Position numbers and translations under genes: made by a program
In this document: one piece after another, positions 1 to 8,178 of the stretch
Layout of the letters: every line of letters begins with the position of its first letter
How positions within the stretch are numbered: the first letter of the stretch is position 1
The notes under the pieces: model-generated
Told to the model about the DNA's origin: nothing
The model's input: only the letters and a program-made list of their open reading frames with translations
Databases searched by the model: none
Source: an uncultured Alphaproteobacteria bacterium
GTDB lineage: Bacteria; Pseudomonadota; Alphaproteobacteria; Micavibrionales; Micavibrionaceae
Direction of reading: 5' to 3'
Length of the DNA stretch: 12,226 bases
Assembly: GCA_937128575.1 (NCBI GenBank)
Contig: CAKZMN010000044.1
Span: 1-12,226 of the forward strand

Positions 1-2439
1 GATGAAACCAGCTTCGCGGTATCCGAAGATGCCCGCCTTGCAATCGATGAATTTGTATTCGATCCATCAACCAATTCCGGCTCACAGAATTTTTCAGTTC
101 TAAAGGGCGTATTCGTATTCACATCCGGTCTAATCGGGCGCGAAGATCCAGATGACGTAGAAATCGACACACCAATCGGCTCTATCGGTATTCGCGGTAC
201 AATCATTGCCGGTGACATACCCGAAGGCGAAATCACCGTCGTAGAGGGCGCAATTGTATTGAAAGACTTCAGCGGTAACGAAATGACGCTCGCCAATCAA
301 TTCGAAACAGCAAAATTCAACCCCGCCAGCGGCACAATCGAAAATCTGGGTGAAATGTCCGCCAATGATGTGGGTTCAAAATTCGCAAGCGTGTCACAAG
401 TATCGCCATCCCTATTCTCATCCATCAATGACGCCGCAGCAGAGGCGCAAGAAGCCGCTCAAGACGCGCAAACAAATGATCAACCAGCCACAGAAACACA
501 AGGCAGCGATGACGGCACACAGGCGCAGCCAGAAGAGGCACAACCAGAAGTGGGCTTTAACGAAACAGAATTTGGCACAGATAATGCTGGTTTTGAAGAT
601 GGCACCTCTGGCGATAATGCTGCACCTTCCTCCGATGAAAGTCCTGCAACAAATTCTGGTGCAAATAACGGCACAAACGCATCCGGAGACAATACAGATA
701 ATACCGGAAGCACTGCACAAGACGCAGCGCAAGACCCACGCACAATAGAAAACACAGACGATCCAGCAGGCACAACAGGCGCAGCAAATTCCGCGCCCAC
801 ACCAACTGACCTAACACTCAACGATTCAAACGCAGCAACATTTACAGGCACAAACAGAGGCTTCGTAACAAACGGCAACACGCTGACATATGATGTTTCA
901 GCAAACTTCACTGACGTCGATGGCGATACTCTGACATACACCATCAACGGCGTAACAATTGATAGCATCGGCGGAGCCGTGCCCGGCTGGATAACCTTAT
1001 CCGGAAACGTTTTATCAATCGCCATCCCAGATTCCGTACTGGCCGGCGAAGATTACAGCGTTCAAATTCAGGCCGATGATGGAAACGGCAATACATCAAT
1101 CGCGACTATATACCTAGACGCCCAACTTGCCGACGTCATGGGCACAACAGGCGCAGACACACTCGCAACCGTAGCCGCAGAAGACTTCATACTCGCGCTT
1201 GATGGAAATGACACAATCAGCGTCGATCACATCAATGCCAAAATCTTGGCTGAAGGCGGCAATGATGTAATCACCATCAACTCAGATAACGCAGATGTTT
1301 TTGCCGGCGCGGGTGATGATACGATCATTATGTCGGCAGGCGCATATGACAGCGAAATCCGCGGCGACGCTGGTGACGACACAGTAGATTTAAACGCCAT
1401 TGGCGGGCGCTCAACGATTACTCTAGATACAGATACAAACGGCTTCACCAGCAATGATGGTACAGGCAACAATCACTTTAGCGACGTTAAAAACATCACT
1501 GATTCCACAAATCAAAACACGCTTGATTTGTCCTTAATCACCAACACATCCCACATTGATCTAAATGTTGGCAGCGTTCTCGTAGGCGGCGTGAATGTTT
1601 TAAATATCGGCAACAGCTTCGACAGCTTCATCGGCGGCGTTCAAGATGACACTATAATAGTATCACCATCAGCCAATGATATAGATTTTGATGGCAACCT
1701 CGGTATAGACACCTTTAATATGAGCGGCGAAACAAACGTCATCAATTTAGATTTAAGCCTTACAACAGGCACCGTGAATGTTGGTGCGCAGATGCATGAC
1801 CTACAAAGCGTCGAGAACTTCATCTCAGGCACAGGCGCTGACACCCTAACAGGCAGCGCAGATGACAACCTCATTGATGGCGGCTTCGGCGACGATGTAA
1901 TTAACGGCAACGGCGGCATTGATACAATCCAAGGCGGTAGCGGCAACGATACAATAATCATGGATGTTGCTAACTTTGGTGGCGATGCGCTCGTGACAAG
2001 CACATTAAGCAGTGCAGCAACCTCAGGCACATTCCACGGTGGTAACAACGACCCCGTATCCGGTGGCGGCAATAACTTTGGAGACACCCTACAATTTATG
2101 GCATCCTTAACACCGGCTATAAATTTTGAAACCATCATGGCAAGCAACGCCGGCGTGTTTCAGGGGATCGAAACATTAGACTTCAGCAACACAGCAGGCG
2201 CAGTAACGCTAGATTACAACAGCGTTTTGCAAATGACCGACGGCAATAATCAATTAGTAATCGTAGATGATGGCGACACACTCATCACGTTCAACAAAGA
2301 TGGCGGCGAAACCGTTACGCCATCTGGCACAACTAACATCGACGGCAATATCTTTGACAACTACACTATAAATGGAGTTGGCGGCCCCGTCACTGTACTT
2401 GTCGACCAAAATACGGCAGGGACCGTGGGTTTTGTTTAA
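1..2439 (+). CDS. FecR-domain / cadherin-like / RTX-repeat secreted or surface protein (5' partial)
   Basis: The frame is open from base 1 to the TAA at 2437-2439 (812 visible residues), so the true start lies upstream; the TTG at 259 is internal. Residues 1 to about 90 resemble a FecR domain, with DEFVFDP, FSVLKGVFVF and the typical end TPIGSIGIRGT. A disordered linker rich in Ala, Gln, Asp, Asn and Thr follows (about 135-265), then a cadherin/dystroglycan-like domain (about 276-375, with ANFTDVDGDTLTYTI and IQADDGNGNTS). Glycine/aspartate RTX-type repeats come next (about 400-470 and 610-655, for example GGFGDDVINGNGG and GGSGNDTII). I see no cysteine, and the protein is strongly acidic; both fit calcium-dependent folding outside the cell. 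Known RTX proteins usually leave by type I secretion, but no transporter is in the window. Likely an adhesin or matrix protein; ligand unknown. The FecR domain does not imply iron regulation, as no sigma factor or TonB receptor is nearby. Confidence 0.85.
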   Translation, partial: DETSFAVSEDARLAIDEFVFDPSTNSGSQNFSVLKGVFVFTSGLIGREDPDDVEIDTPIGSIGIRGTIIAGDIPEGEITVVEGAIVLKDFSGNEMTLANQFETAKFNPASGTIENLGEMSANDVGSKFASVSQVSPSLFSSINDAAAEAQEAAQDAQTNDQPATETQGSDDGTQAQPEEAQPEVGFNETEFGTDNAGFEDGTSGDNAAPSSDESPATNSGANNGTNASGDNTDNTGSTAQDAAQDPRTIENTDDPAGTTGAANSAPTPTDLTLNDSNAATFTGTNRGFVTNGNTLTYDVSANFTDVDGDTLTYTINGVTIDSIGGAVPGWITLSGNVLSIAIPDSVLAGEDYSVQIQADDGNGNTSIATIYLDAQLADVMGTTGADTLATVAAEDFILALDGNDTISVDHINAKILAEGGNDVITINSDNADVFAGAGDDTIIMSAGAYDSEIRGDAGDDTVDLNAIGGRSTITLDTDTNGFTSNDGTGNNHFSDVKNITDSTNQNTLDLSLITNTSHIDLNVGSVLVGGVNVLNIGNSFDSFIGGVQDDTIIVSPSANDIDFDGNLGIDTFNMSGETNVINLDLSLTTGTVNVGAQMHDLQSVENFISGTGADTLTGSADDNLIDGGFGDDVINGNGGIDTIQGGSGNDTIIMDVANFGGDALVTSTLSSAATSGTFHGGNNDPVSGGGNNFGDTLQFMASLTPAINFETIMASNAGVFQGIETLDFSNTAGAVTLDYNSVLQMTDGNNQLVIVDDGDTLITFNKDGGETVTPSGTTNIDGNIFDNYTINGVGGPVTVLVDQNTAGTVGFV

Positions 2440-2462
2440 GAAATTCTAAAACATAAAATTCA

Positions 2463-2490
2463 AAAAAGGCTGCCCTTCGGCGGCCTTTTT
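2463..2490. terminator. Bidirectional intrinsic terminator between convergent genes
   Basis: A near-perfect hairpin: an AAAAAGGC arm, a four-pair inner stem with one G-T pair, a CTTC loop, and the matching GCCTTTTT arm. It gives a U-tract on both strands. It lies 23 nt after the stop of the FecR/RTX gene and touches the stop codon of glpK (2489-2491), so it can end transcription from both sides. Confidence 0.88.
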
Positions 2491-3958
2491 ATTTAACCAA
2501 CATCCCAATCGCCGCGCGCCAGCCATCATAAAGTGCCGCCCGTTCTCCCGCTTCCATTTGCGGCTCGTAGCGCCTATCAAGCTGCCAGACCTGCGACACA
2601 TCATCCAAACTGTCAAACACCCCCGCTTGAAGCCCCGCTAAACACGCTGCCCCCCACGCCGTCGCTTCCGTAATTTTCGGCAGCTCCACAGGAACATCCA
2701 ACATGTCCGCCAAAAATTGACACACAAAACCATTCGCCACTAAACCACCATCGGCGCGAATAACCTCTGGCGCCTTTCCACTATCGGCGTTCATCGCATC
2801 CATTAAATCTTTAGTTTGATACCCCTGCGCCTCCAGCGCCGCGCGCGCAATATGCGCCTTCGTGCTTTCACGGCTCAGACCCATAATCAACGCCTTCGCC
2901 TCCGGCTCCCAATATGGCGCGCCAAGACCAGTAAAGGCGGGTACAAAATACACATTATTGTTGTCAGGAACGCTGATCGCTAGATCTTCGCTCCCCCCCG
3001 CCTCAGAGAAAAATTCCATACCATCACGCAGCCACTGAATGGCCGCGCCCGCGACAAATATAGAGCCCTCAATGGCGTACGTCACCTCCCCATTCAATCG
3101 ATAAGCCACCGTCGTCAAAAGCTGATTTTCGGAGCGTTTAAATTCAGATCCAACATTCATCAACGCGAAACAGCCTGTGCCATAGGTCGATTTAACCATG
3201 CCTTTTTCAAAGCATCCCTGCCCAATAAGCGCGGCCTGTTGATCACCCGCCATCCCGCCGACAGTATAGACATTCGGCAAAACACCCTCTTTGGTTTGTC
3301 CATAATTAGCCAAATTATCTTTAACCTGCGGCAATATATTTCGCGGAATATTAAACAGCGTCAATAACTCATCATCCCAGCATTGCTCAACCACATTATA
3401 CAAAAGCGTACGGGACGCATTTGTCGCATCCGTGGCATGTACGTCTCCACCTGTTAAATGCCACAGCAAAAAACAATCAACGGTGCCAAACAACAAATCA
3501 CCAGCCTCGGCGCTCACGCGTGCACCCTCCACATTATCCAAAACCCATGCGATTTTTGTGGCTGAAAAATACGGATCAAGACGCAAGCCCGTTTTACCCG
3601 CAACCATCTCTTCATGGCCCTGCGATTTCAAATCACGGCAATAATCCGCGGTGCGGCGATCTTGCCAAACAATCGCATTATAAATCGCCTCGCCCGTATT
3701 CTTGTTCCAAATAATTGTGGTTTCACGTTGGTTGGTAATGCCGATGCCCGCGACATTATCCGCATCCTTCAAAACATCACGGCACGCCCATAATGTATCA
3801 TTCCAAATATCATCCGGGCTTTGTTCAACCCATCCCTTTTGCGGGTAATGCAGCATTAATTCCTTTTGCGCCAGTGACAGAATCTTGCCATCACGCGAAA
3901 ACAAAATCGCGCGCGAACTCGTTGTACCCTGATCAATCGCTAATAATTGCTGCGTCAT
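2489..3958 (-). CDS. glpK: Glycerol kinase
   Basis: A 489-residue FGGY-family kinase that phosphorylates glycerol to sn-glycerol 3-phosphate with ATP in the cytoplasm. The N-terminal nucleotide loop AIDQGTTSSRAILF (residues 7-20), TNQRETTIIW and IVWQDRRTA (substrate region), GMAGDQQAALIGQ, STYGTGCFALMN and GLGAPYWEP all match glycerol kinases in order. The length is normal for the family (E. coli GlpK is about 500). The stretch just before GMAGDQQ lacks the GGTR-type loop that forms the fructose-1,6-bisphosphate site in E. coli GlpK, so that feedback is probably absent (inference). The ATG overlaps the glpD stop as ATGA (3955-3958), indicating translational coupling. No glycerol facilitator (glpF) or repressor (glpR) is in the window. 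Confidence 0.97.
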   Translation of the reverse strand: MTQQLLAIDQGTTSSRAILFSRDGKILSLAQKELMLHYPQKGWVEQSPDDIWNDTLWACRDVLKDADNVAGIGITNQRETTIIWNKNTGEAIYNAIVWQDRRTADYCRDLKSQGHEEMVAGKTGLRLDPYFSATKIAWVLDNVEGARVSAEAGDLLFGTVDCFLLWHLTGGDVHATDATNASRTLLYNVVEQCWDDELLTLFNIPRNILPQVKDNLANYGQTKEGVLPNVYTVGGMAGDQQAALIGQGCFEKGMVKSTYGTGCFALMNVGSEFKRSENQLLTTVAYRLNGEVTYAIEGSIFVAGAAIQWLRDGMEFFSEAGGSEDLAISVPDNNNVYFVPAFTGLGAPYWEPEAKALIMGLSRESTKAHIARAALEAQGYQTKDLMDAMNADSGKAPEVIRADGGLVANGFVCQFLADMLDVPVELPKITEATAWGAACLAGLQAGVFDSLDDVSQVWQLDRRYEPQMEAGERAALYDGWRAAIGMLVK

Positions 3959-5457
3959 TGGCTGGCCTGCTGCACTATTTGGGGAAGCAACACATTCAGC
4001 GCCCGGGTCGTTTCTTCAGACACATGCAGCCCCAACTTTGAACGGCGCCACAAAATATCATCAAGCTTGCGCGCAAATTCATAACGCACCAAATACTGGA
4101 TCTCCGCTTCATACACATCATCACCAATATGCTGCCCCAAATCGGACAAATCATGCGCGCCATTTAAAAAAACATCCATAGCCGTCCCATAGGCCCGCGC
4201 ATACCGGCGAGAAAGCGCAGCAGGCAAAAACGCATAACGCTGCGATTGCTGCAGCAAAAATTGTTCAAAATCACCGCCATCTATATCACCACCAGGAAGC
4301 GCCGCTCCCGCGCTCCATCGACCTTCACGGCCAACCAGCTTATCTAAAACTTGCTCTGCCAAAACGCGATAAGTCGTAAGCTTTCCGCCAAAAACCGACA
4401 ATAGCGGCGCATCATATTCCTTATGCTCATGCAAAACATAATCCCGCGTGGTAGAGGTCGCCGCATCCTCTCCATCATCAAACAGGGGGCGCACGCCGCT
4501 ATAGCTCCACAAGATATTATCTTCAGTGATTTGCTCATCGAATGAACGATTAAATGCTGCGCATAAATATTCAATCTCGGCAGGCGATATTTTGGCCTCC
4601 GCCGGCGCGCCTTGGTAATCTTCTTCCGTGGTTCCAATCAGGGTGTAATCCCCTTCATAGGGAATAGCAAAAACAATGCGTTTATCCGGCTGTTGCAATA
4701 TATAGGCGTGATCACCTTCAAACATTTTCTTCACAATAATATGAGAGCCCTTAACCAATCGAATTTGTGGCACATCCGGCGCATCAAGCGCTGATTCCTC
4801 AAGTACGCCGCTCACCCATGGCCCCGCAGCATTAACCACCATCTTGGCATTAATGCTGCGCTCTGCGCCTCTATCTGTATCACGCAAACGCAAGGTCCAA
4901 TGACCATCTTGCGGCTCCATATTCACGCAGGCCGTACGGGTAAAAACATCTGCGCCCCGCCGCGCTGCATCCATGGCGTTCAATACGACAAGTCGGGAAT
5001 CCTGCACCCAACAATCTGAATACTCGAACCCCTTGATATATTTATCCTGCAAATAATCACCATATTGGTGCGCAGCAAAATCAATCGCGCGCGATCCATC
5101 AATCGTTTTTCGTCCACCAATATGATCATAAAGAAAAAGCCCCAACCGCAGCATCCAGAACGGGCGCTGCGCCTTGTCATGCGGCAAAACAAACTTAAGC
5201 GGCCAAATAATATGCGGCGCCAGCCCGAGTAGTATCTCGCGTTCCTTCAAGGAATGCCGCACCAGTTGAAATTCAAAATATTCTAAATATCGCAGGCCGC
5301 CATGAATAAGCTTGGTGCTGGCCGAAGATGTGGCGCTGGCAAGATCTCGCGCCTCGATCAGTGCAACAGACAAACCGCGCCCAGCAGCGTCGCGCGCAAT
5401 GCCCGCGCCGTTAATACCGCCCCCAACAACACATAAATCGTAATCTACTTTTTGCAT
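3955..5457 (-). CDS. glpD: Aerobic glycerol-3-phosphate dehydrogenase, FAD-dependent
   Basis: A 500-residue flavoprotein that oxidises sn-glycerol 3-phosphate to dihydroxyacetone phosphate and passes electrons to quinone at the inner face of the membrane. The FAD-binding dinucleotide fold is at the N-terminus (CVVGGGINGAGIARDAAGRG). It is followed by STKLIHGGLRYLEYFEFQLVRH, FEYSDCWVQDSRLV, VNAAGPWV, KRIVFAIPYEGDYTLIGTTEEDY, SGVRPLFDD and FGGKLTTYR, all in the order seen in E. coli GlpD. The C-terminal cap domain covers about 390-500. It lies immediately upstream of glpK with a 4-nt overlap and 67 bp after the receiver gene, so it may share the signalling operon's transcript or have its own promoter in that gap. 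No strong ribosome-binding site is visible before its ATG. Confidence 0.97.
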   Translation of the reverse strand: MQKVDYDLCVVGGGINGAGIARDAAGRGLSVALIEARDLASATSSASTKLIHGGLRYLEYFEFQLVRHSLKEREILLGLAPHIIWPLKFVLPHDKAQRPFWMLRLGLFLYDHIGGRKTIDGSRAIDFAAHQYGDYLQDKYIKGFEYSDCWVQDSRLVVLNAMDAARRGADVFTRTACVNMEPQDGHWTLRLRDTDRGAERSINAKMVVNAAGPWVSGVLEESALDAPDVPQIRLVKGSHIIVKKMFEGDHAYILQQPDKRIVFAIPYEGDYTLIGTTEEDYQGAPAEAKISPAEIEYLCAAFNRSFDEQITEDNILWSYSGVRPLFDDGEDAATSTTRDYVLHEHKEYDAPLLSVFGGKLTTYRVLAEQVLDKLVGREGRWSAGAALPGGDIDGGDFEQFLLQQSQRYAFLPAALSRRYARAYGTAMDVFLNGAHDLSDLGQHIGDDVYEAEIQYLVRYEFARKLDDILWRRSKLGLHVSEETTRALNVLLPQIVQQASQ

Positions 5458-5524
5458 CTAATATAAAGGGTACATTAAGGCCGCAGCACTGCCAAGACCA
5501 GAAAACGCTGACGCCTTAAAACCT
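5458..5524 (-). promoter_or_regulatory. Gap between receiver gene and glpD, possible glpD promoter
   Basis: The only sizeable gap (67 bp) in the kinase-to-glpK block. On the - strand it holds a TTGGCA that resembles a -35 box, and TACCCT 17 nt downstream as a weak -10. A better -10-like TATATT lies too far away (about 25 nt). No hairpin plus U-tract is present, so nothing stops read-through from the signalling genes. The promoter call is weak. Confidence 0.2.
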
Positions 5525-5923
5525 TTAAGCCGCCATACGGAAAAGTAAAATCCGTATCTTCGCCTCAAGCGCGCTTGGTAAAAACGGCTTTCTTATATAC
5601 CCCGCAACCCCCGAACTTTTCGCCTCCACAACAGATTCCATATCACTGCGCCCCGTCACCATCAAAAATGGAACATCCGGATCAAGAACCCGCAATTGTT
5701 TAAGCAGCTCAACCCCGCTCATTTCGGGCATGTTCCAGTCACAAATAATCAAATCAACGCCATCCTCGGACGTGCTAAAAAATGACAAAGCCGCCTTACC
5801 ATCACTGGCTTCAAATATCTGCGTAACACCAAATCCAGTTAGGAAGGCGCGCATCATATCCCGCACATCCTCCTGATCATCAACGACTAATATCCTTAAA
5901 TTTGAAAACTCCGTGTCTAACAT
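5525..5923 (-). CDS. Single-domain CheY-like response regulator (receiver only)
   Basis: 132 residues, essentially one receiver domain with no output domain. The phosphorylation site is complete: acidic pair D15-D16, phosphoacceptor D62 in ICDWNMPEMSG, switch T90 in MVTGRS, and conserved K112 in RKPF. Such proteins relay phosphoryl groups or act by binding a partner. It starts 2 nt after the stop of the preceding receiver gene, with a GGGG purine run just upstream of the ATG, so it is very likely co-translated with the kinase genes. The adjacent histidine kinase is the obvious candidate partner (inference from position). Downstream lies glpD. It contains no DNA-binding segment and so cannot control glpDK by itself as a transcription factor. 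Confidence 0.92.
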   Translation of the reverse strand: MLDTEFSNLRILVVDDQEDVRDMMRAFLTGFGVTQIFEASDGKAALSFFSTSEDGVDLIICDWNMPEMSGVELLKQLRVLDPDVPFLMVTGRSDMESVVEAKSSGVAGYIRKPFLPSALEAKIRILLFRMAA

Positions 5924-5925
5924 CG

Positions 5926-6453
5926 CTACCCCGCTTTTGTTTTATGTTGAAAAGATTGCCAATGCGGCGCATTTACAGCCCCGCCATCATCAACGCCATC
6001 ATGCCCCGATAATGTTTGATAAATAATTTTTGCTAAAGCTTCATATTCCAAAGGCTTCGCAATAAGGCGCGCGCCCTCTGGTAAACTTGCATTCACCTGA
6101 CTTGCCCCGCCCGGATAACCGCTCATAAATATAACCCCGCAACTGGGGCGCAGCGCGCAAAACATCTCGGCCATGCGCGCACCATCCAGCTCCGGCATAA
6201 CAACATCGGTCAGCAACAAATCAATCACACCATCAAACTCGTCTTGCTTACTCAGCGCTTCATTACCATTGCGTGCTTGAATAACCTGCATCCCCAAGCG
6301 CTCTAACATATCAGCCACAATCAATAACAAATCAGGCTCATCTTCAGCCACAAGCGCCGTATACCCCCCTAAGGAAATTCCTTCAACATCACCCACATCA
6401 CCAGATATTTTCTTCGTCGGCGCCATATCCGTTAGCGGAAAATAAACCGACAT
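5926..6453 (-). CDS. Receiver-domain fragment of the split hybrid kinase
   Basis: The open frame gives 175 residues. The first ten (MSVYFPLTDM) are the last beta strand of a histidine-kinase ATPase domain, not the start of a receiver. A linker follows, then a complete receiver: E37-D38, D83 in LLTDVVMPELDG, S111 in FMSGYPGG, and K133 in AKPLEY. This is the usual C-terminal receiver of hybrid kinases. It is in the same frame as the upstream kinase, separated only by TAG and three sense codons. It could be made by re-initiation at ATG 6453: an AGGG run that includes the last two bases of the stop codon lies about 7 nt before it. It could also be a remnant of a mutated gene. The last 25 residues are hydrophilic and unrecognised. 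Confidence 0.85.
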   Translation of the reverse strand: MSVYFPLTDMAPTKKISGDVGDVEGISLGGYTALVAEDEPDLLLIVADMLERLGMQVIQARNGNEALSKQDEFDGVIDLLLTDVVMPELDGARMAEMFCALRPSCGVIFMSGYPGGASQVNASLPEGARLIAKPLEYEALAKIIYQTLSGHDGVDDGGAVNAPHWQSFQHKTKAG

Positions 6454-6465
6454 TTTTGTGCCCTA
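6454..6465 (-). other. In-frame amber codon splitting a hybrid histidine kinase
   Basis: On the - strand the codons read ATG GGA TAG GGC ACA AAA ATG TCG GTT TAT, one continuous frame. Family members have a residue such as Lys at the TAG position (G-K-G-T pattern), so one base change from AAG to TAG would explain it. Removing the stop restores a protein of about 700 residues, close to Caulobacter CckA in length and layout. TAG also ends the following receiver gene (5926-5928), so general reassignment of TAG is unlikely. Confidence 0.85.
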
Positions 6466-8031
6466 TCCCATAACCGAAGACACATCAATTTGCCCGCCAA
6501 TTTCCTGCACCAACCCATAAACCATCGACAGCCCCAGCCCCGTTCCCTTGCCCTGATCTTTGGTCGTAAAAAATGGATCAAACATACGCTCAACAACATC
6601 ATCAGGAATGCCAGATCCATTGTCAGACACCGACAAACAAACCCAACCAGATTCATCCTCCACTCCGTCTTTGCGCCGCGCAGAAAATTCCGGCGGCGCG
6701 CACGGTCCAACATGAACAGCGATCCTCCCCGCTGCGCCAACTGCGTCGCGGGCATTCACGGTCAAATTCATGATTATTTGCGTCACATTATCCGGCGTAC
6801 ATTTTACGTGGCATGGCTCGTCGCTTACCTCAATATCAAACTTAATTGAGGCATCAACAAGCGGGCGCAGCAAAACCTCCTCCTCCATTACAACCGCGCA
6901 TAAATCAACGACATTTTCCTCTATAATTTTATGACGGCTAAAGGTCAGCATTTGTTTAGTCAAATCCGCGCCACGCTGTGATGTTATACGAATTTTTTCT
7001 GCGTGCTGCGCGACAATTGAATTCGCGCCCGCCTCGCGTTCAATCATCCGCGCATACCCATCGGTAATTGATAAAATATTATTGAAATCATGCGCAACCC
7101 CGGCCGCCAGCTGCCCCAACGCCTCAAGTTTTTGCGCCTTAAACCCCTCCGCTTCACGCGCGCGCAGTTCCGTAACATCCGTGAACACGCCAATAAAATG
7201 CATCGCACCATCATCACCATCAATTTTCGTCAGCTGCAAATTAAGGTGGCGCGCCGCGCCCGTAACATTGGTTTCAATATCAATATCAACGTTTTTTTCA
7301 CCCCGCCATGTGTTGAAAATCAGATCGTATGAACTCGCATCAAAAACATCGCGCACCACTTCGCGGAAGCTTTTATTCTCTATATCCGCCTTGTCCAAAC
7401 CAACAAATTCGCAAAACGCATTATTCGCCAAAGCCACGGGCACGCAAGGCTGACCAGCATTAATAATAACAATCCCATTAGTCGCCGCATCAATCGATTT
7501 AGATAAATCATAGCTATATTTATTCAGCCGGATGTAATCTTCTTCGCTCTGACGCAGCGCACTAACGTCATGCACAATTAAAACCATGCTCGATTGCACA
7601 TTATGCGCCTCCACCAAGCACAGGCCACCAGCCCACTTAACGACCTCTCGAAAACCAGCATCAGGAAACATAGACGCCGTGCGCGCCAGAGCTTTATCTA
7701 AACTCTCATCGCACTCAACCGCATGATCAAAAAAATACTGCAAAAACTCGTCCTGAATTTGCACGGACCGCACACCTTTAAACAAATCAGGAAAAAAATC
7801 GCGCACTTTTTGGTTTGCAAAATCAATCACACCATCACGATTAAAAAAAATCACACCGTAAAAAGGCGTTTGCAGCGCACCATAAAGCATTTTATTTTCA
7901 CCGCGCGCGCCCTTGTTGTATTTCATCAAAACATAAACACAAACAGTAAGAACCATCACCAAAACCAGTAAGATTTCTGTGGTAAAAAACCCCCAATTTA
8001 TAGAAAGCCAACCAAACATAAGTACAACCAT
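6463..8031 (-). CDS. PAS-PAS sensor histidine kinase, CckA-like, ended early by an in-frame TAG
   Basis: A membrane sensor kinase that autophosphorylates on histidine. I chose the ATG at 8031 because the coding-like sequence and the membrane helix start there (MVVLMFGW..., helix about 16-36). The frame is open to an ATG at 8124, and neither start has a good ribosome-binding site. Numbered from 8124/8127, there are two PAS-like domains (about 82-190 and 206-325) and a dimerisation domain with GQLAAGVAHDFNN (phosphoacceptor H346). The ATPase domain carries an N box (IIMNLTVNARDA), G1 (SDNGSGIPDD), F box (MFDPFFTTK) and G2 (GKGTGLGLSMVYGLV). The protein stops at VSSVMG, just before the final GT(K)-x-VYFPL strand that all such domains have; that strand is encoded after the TAG at 6463-6465. 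The PAS domains lack the LOV cysteine motif, so this is not an obvious blue-light sensor. The ligand is unknown. Confidence 0.88.
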   Translation of the reverse strand: MVVLMFGWLSINWGFFTTEILLVLVMVLTVCVYVLMKYNKGARGENKMLYGALQTPFYGVIFFNRDGVIDFANQKVRDFFPDLFKGVRSVQIQDEFLQYFFDHAVECDESLDKALARTASMFPDAGFREVVKWAGGLCLVEAHNVQSSMVLIVHDVSALRQSEEDYIRLNKYSYDLSKSIDAATNGIVIINAGQPCVPVALANNAFCEFVGLDKADIENKSFREVVRDVFDASSYDLIFNTWRGEKNVDIDIETNVTGAARHLNLQLTKIDGDDGAMHFIGVFTDVTELRAREAEGFKAQKLEALGQLAAGVAHDFNNILSITDGYARMIEREAGANSIVAQHAEKIRITSQRGADLTKQMLTFSRHKIIEENVVDLCAVVMEEEVLLRPLVDASIKFDIEVSDEPCHVKCTPDNVTQIIMNLTVNARDAVGAAGRIAVHVGPCAPPEFSARRKDGVEDESGWVCLSVSDNGSGIPDDVVERMFDPFFTTKDQGKGTGLGLSMVYGLVQEIGGQIDVSSVMG

Positions 8032-8178
8032 AGGGTGTAAATATATTTCCACACAACAAAAATGGGGGTAAAACCTAATCCGTACATACAATAGTGCACT
8101 CCAGAGTGGTAAAATGTGATTCATCAAAAACAGGGCAGCATAAAAACCGCCTTCTTCAATGATTAATCAGGCTCATTT
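8032..8178. promoter_or_regulatory. Divergent spacer between the kinase and YjbH-like genes
   Basis: 147 bp (54 bp if the kinase starts at 8124). It must hold the start signals for both divergent genes, but no confident -10/-35 pair can be named. At 8093-8108 the 8-bp palindrome AGTGCACT overlaps the inverted repeat CACTC-CA-GAGTG, a possible operator. The spacer is AT-rich towards the kinase side. Confidence 0.35.

Noticed and set aside
480..1025. Long - strand open frame (181 residues) opposite the FecR/RTX gene
   Set aside because: It is the antisense of a low-complexity, Asp/Asn/Ala-rich coding region. Its hydrophobic Val/Ser/Pro composition follows from that, and there is no ribosome-binding site or recognisable domain.
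1641..2147. Long - strand open frame (168 residues) opposite the RTX repeats
   Set aside because: Same explanation: an antisense shadow of glycine/aspartate repeats, with no independent motif.
6463..6465. Genome-wide reassignment of TAG to an amino acid
   Set aside because: TAG also ends the following receiver gene at 5926-5928 and the lipocalin gene at 9553-9555, right where the proteins should end. A local mutation or special read-through is simpler.
7380..7500. LOV (flavin photosensor) identity for the second PAS domain
   Set aside because: The domain has a LOV-like asparagine/alanine/phenylalanine pattern but lacks the conserved cysteine motif (GRNCRFLQ type).
6472..8127. Extending the kinase N-terminus to the ATG/TTG at 8124-8127
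   Set aside because: The extra 31-32 residues have no family character, there is no ribosome-binding site, and the extension would take up the regulatory spacer. It remains possible.
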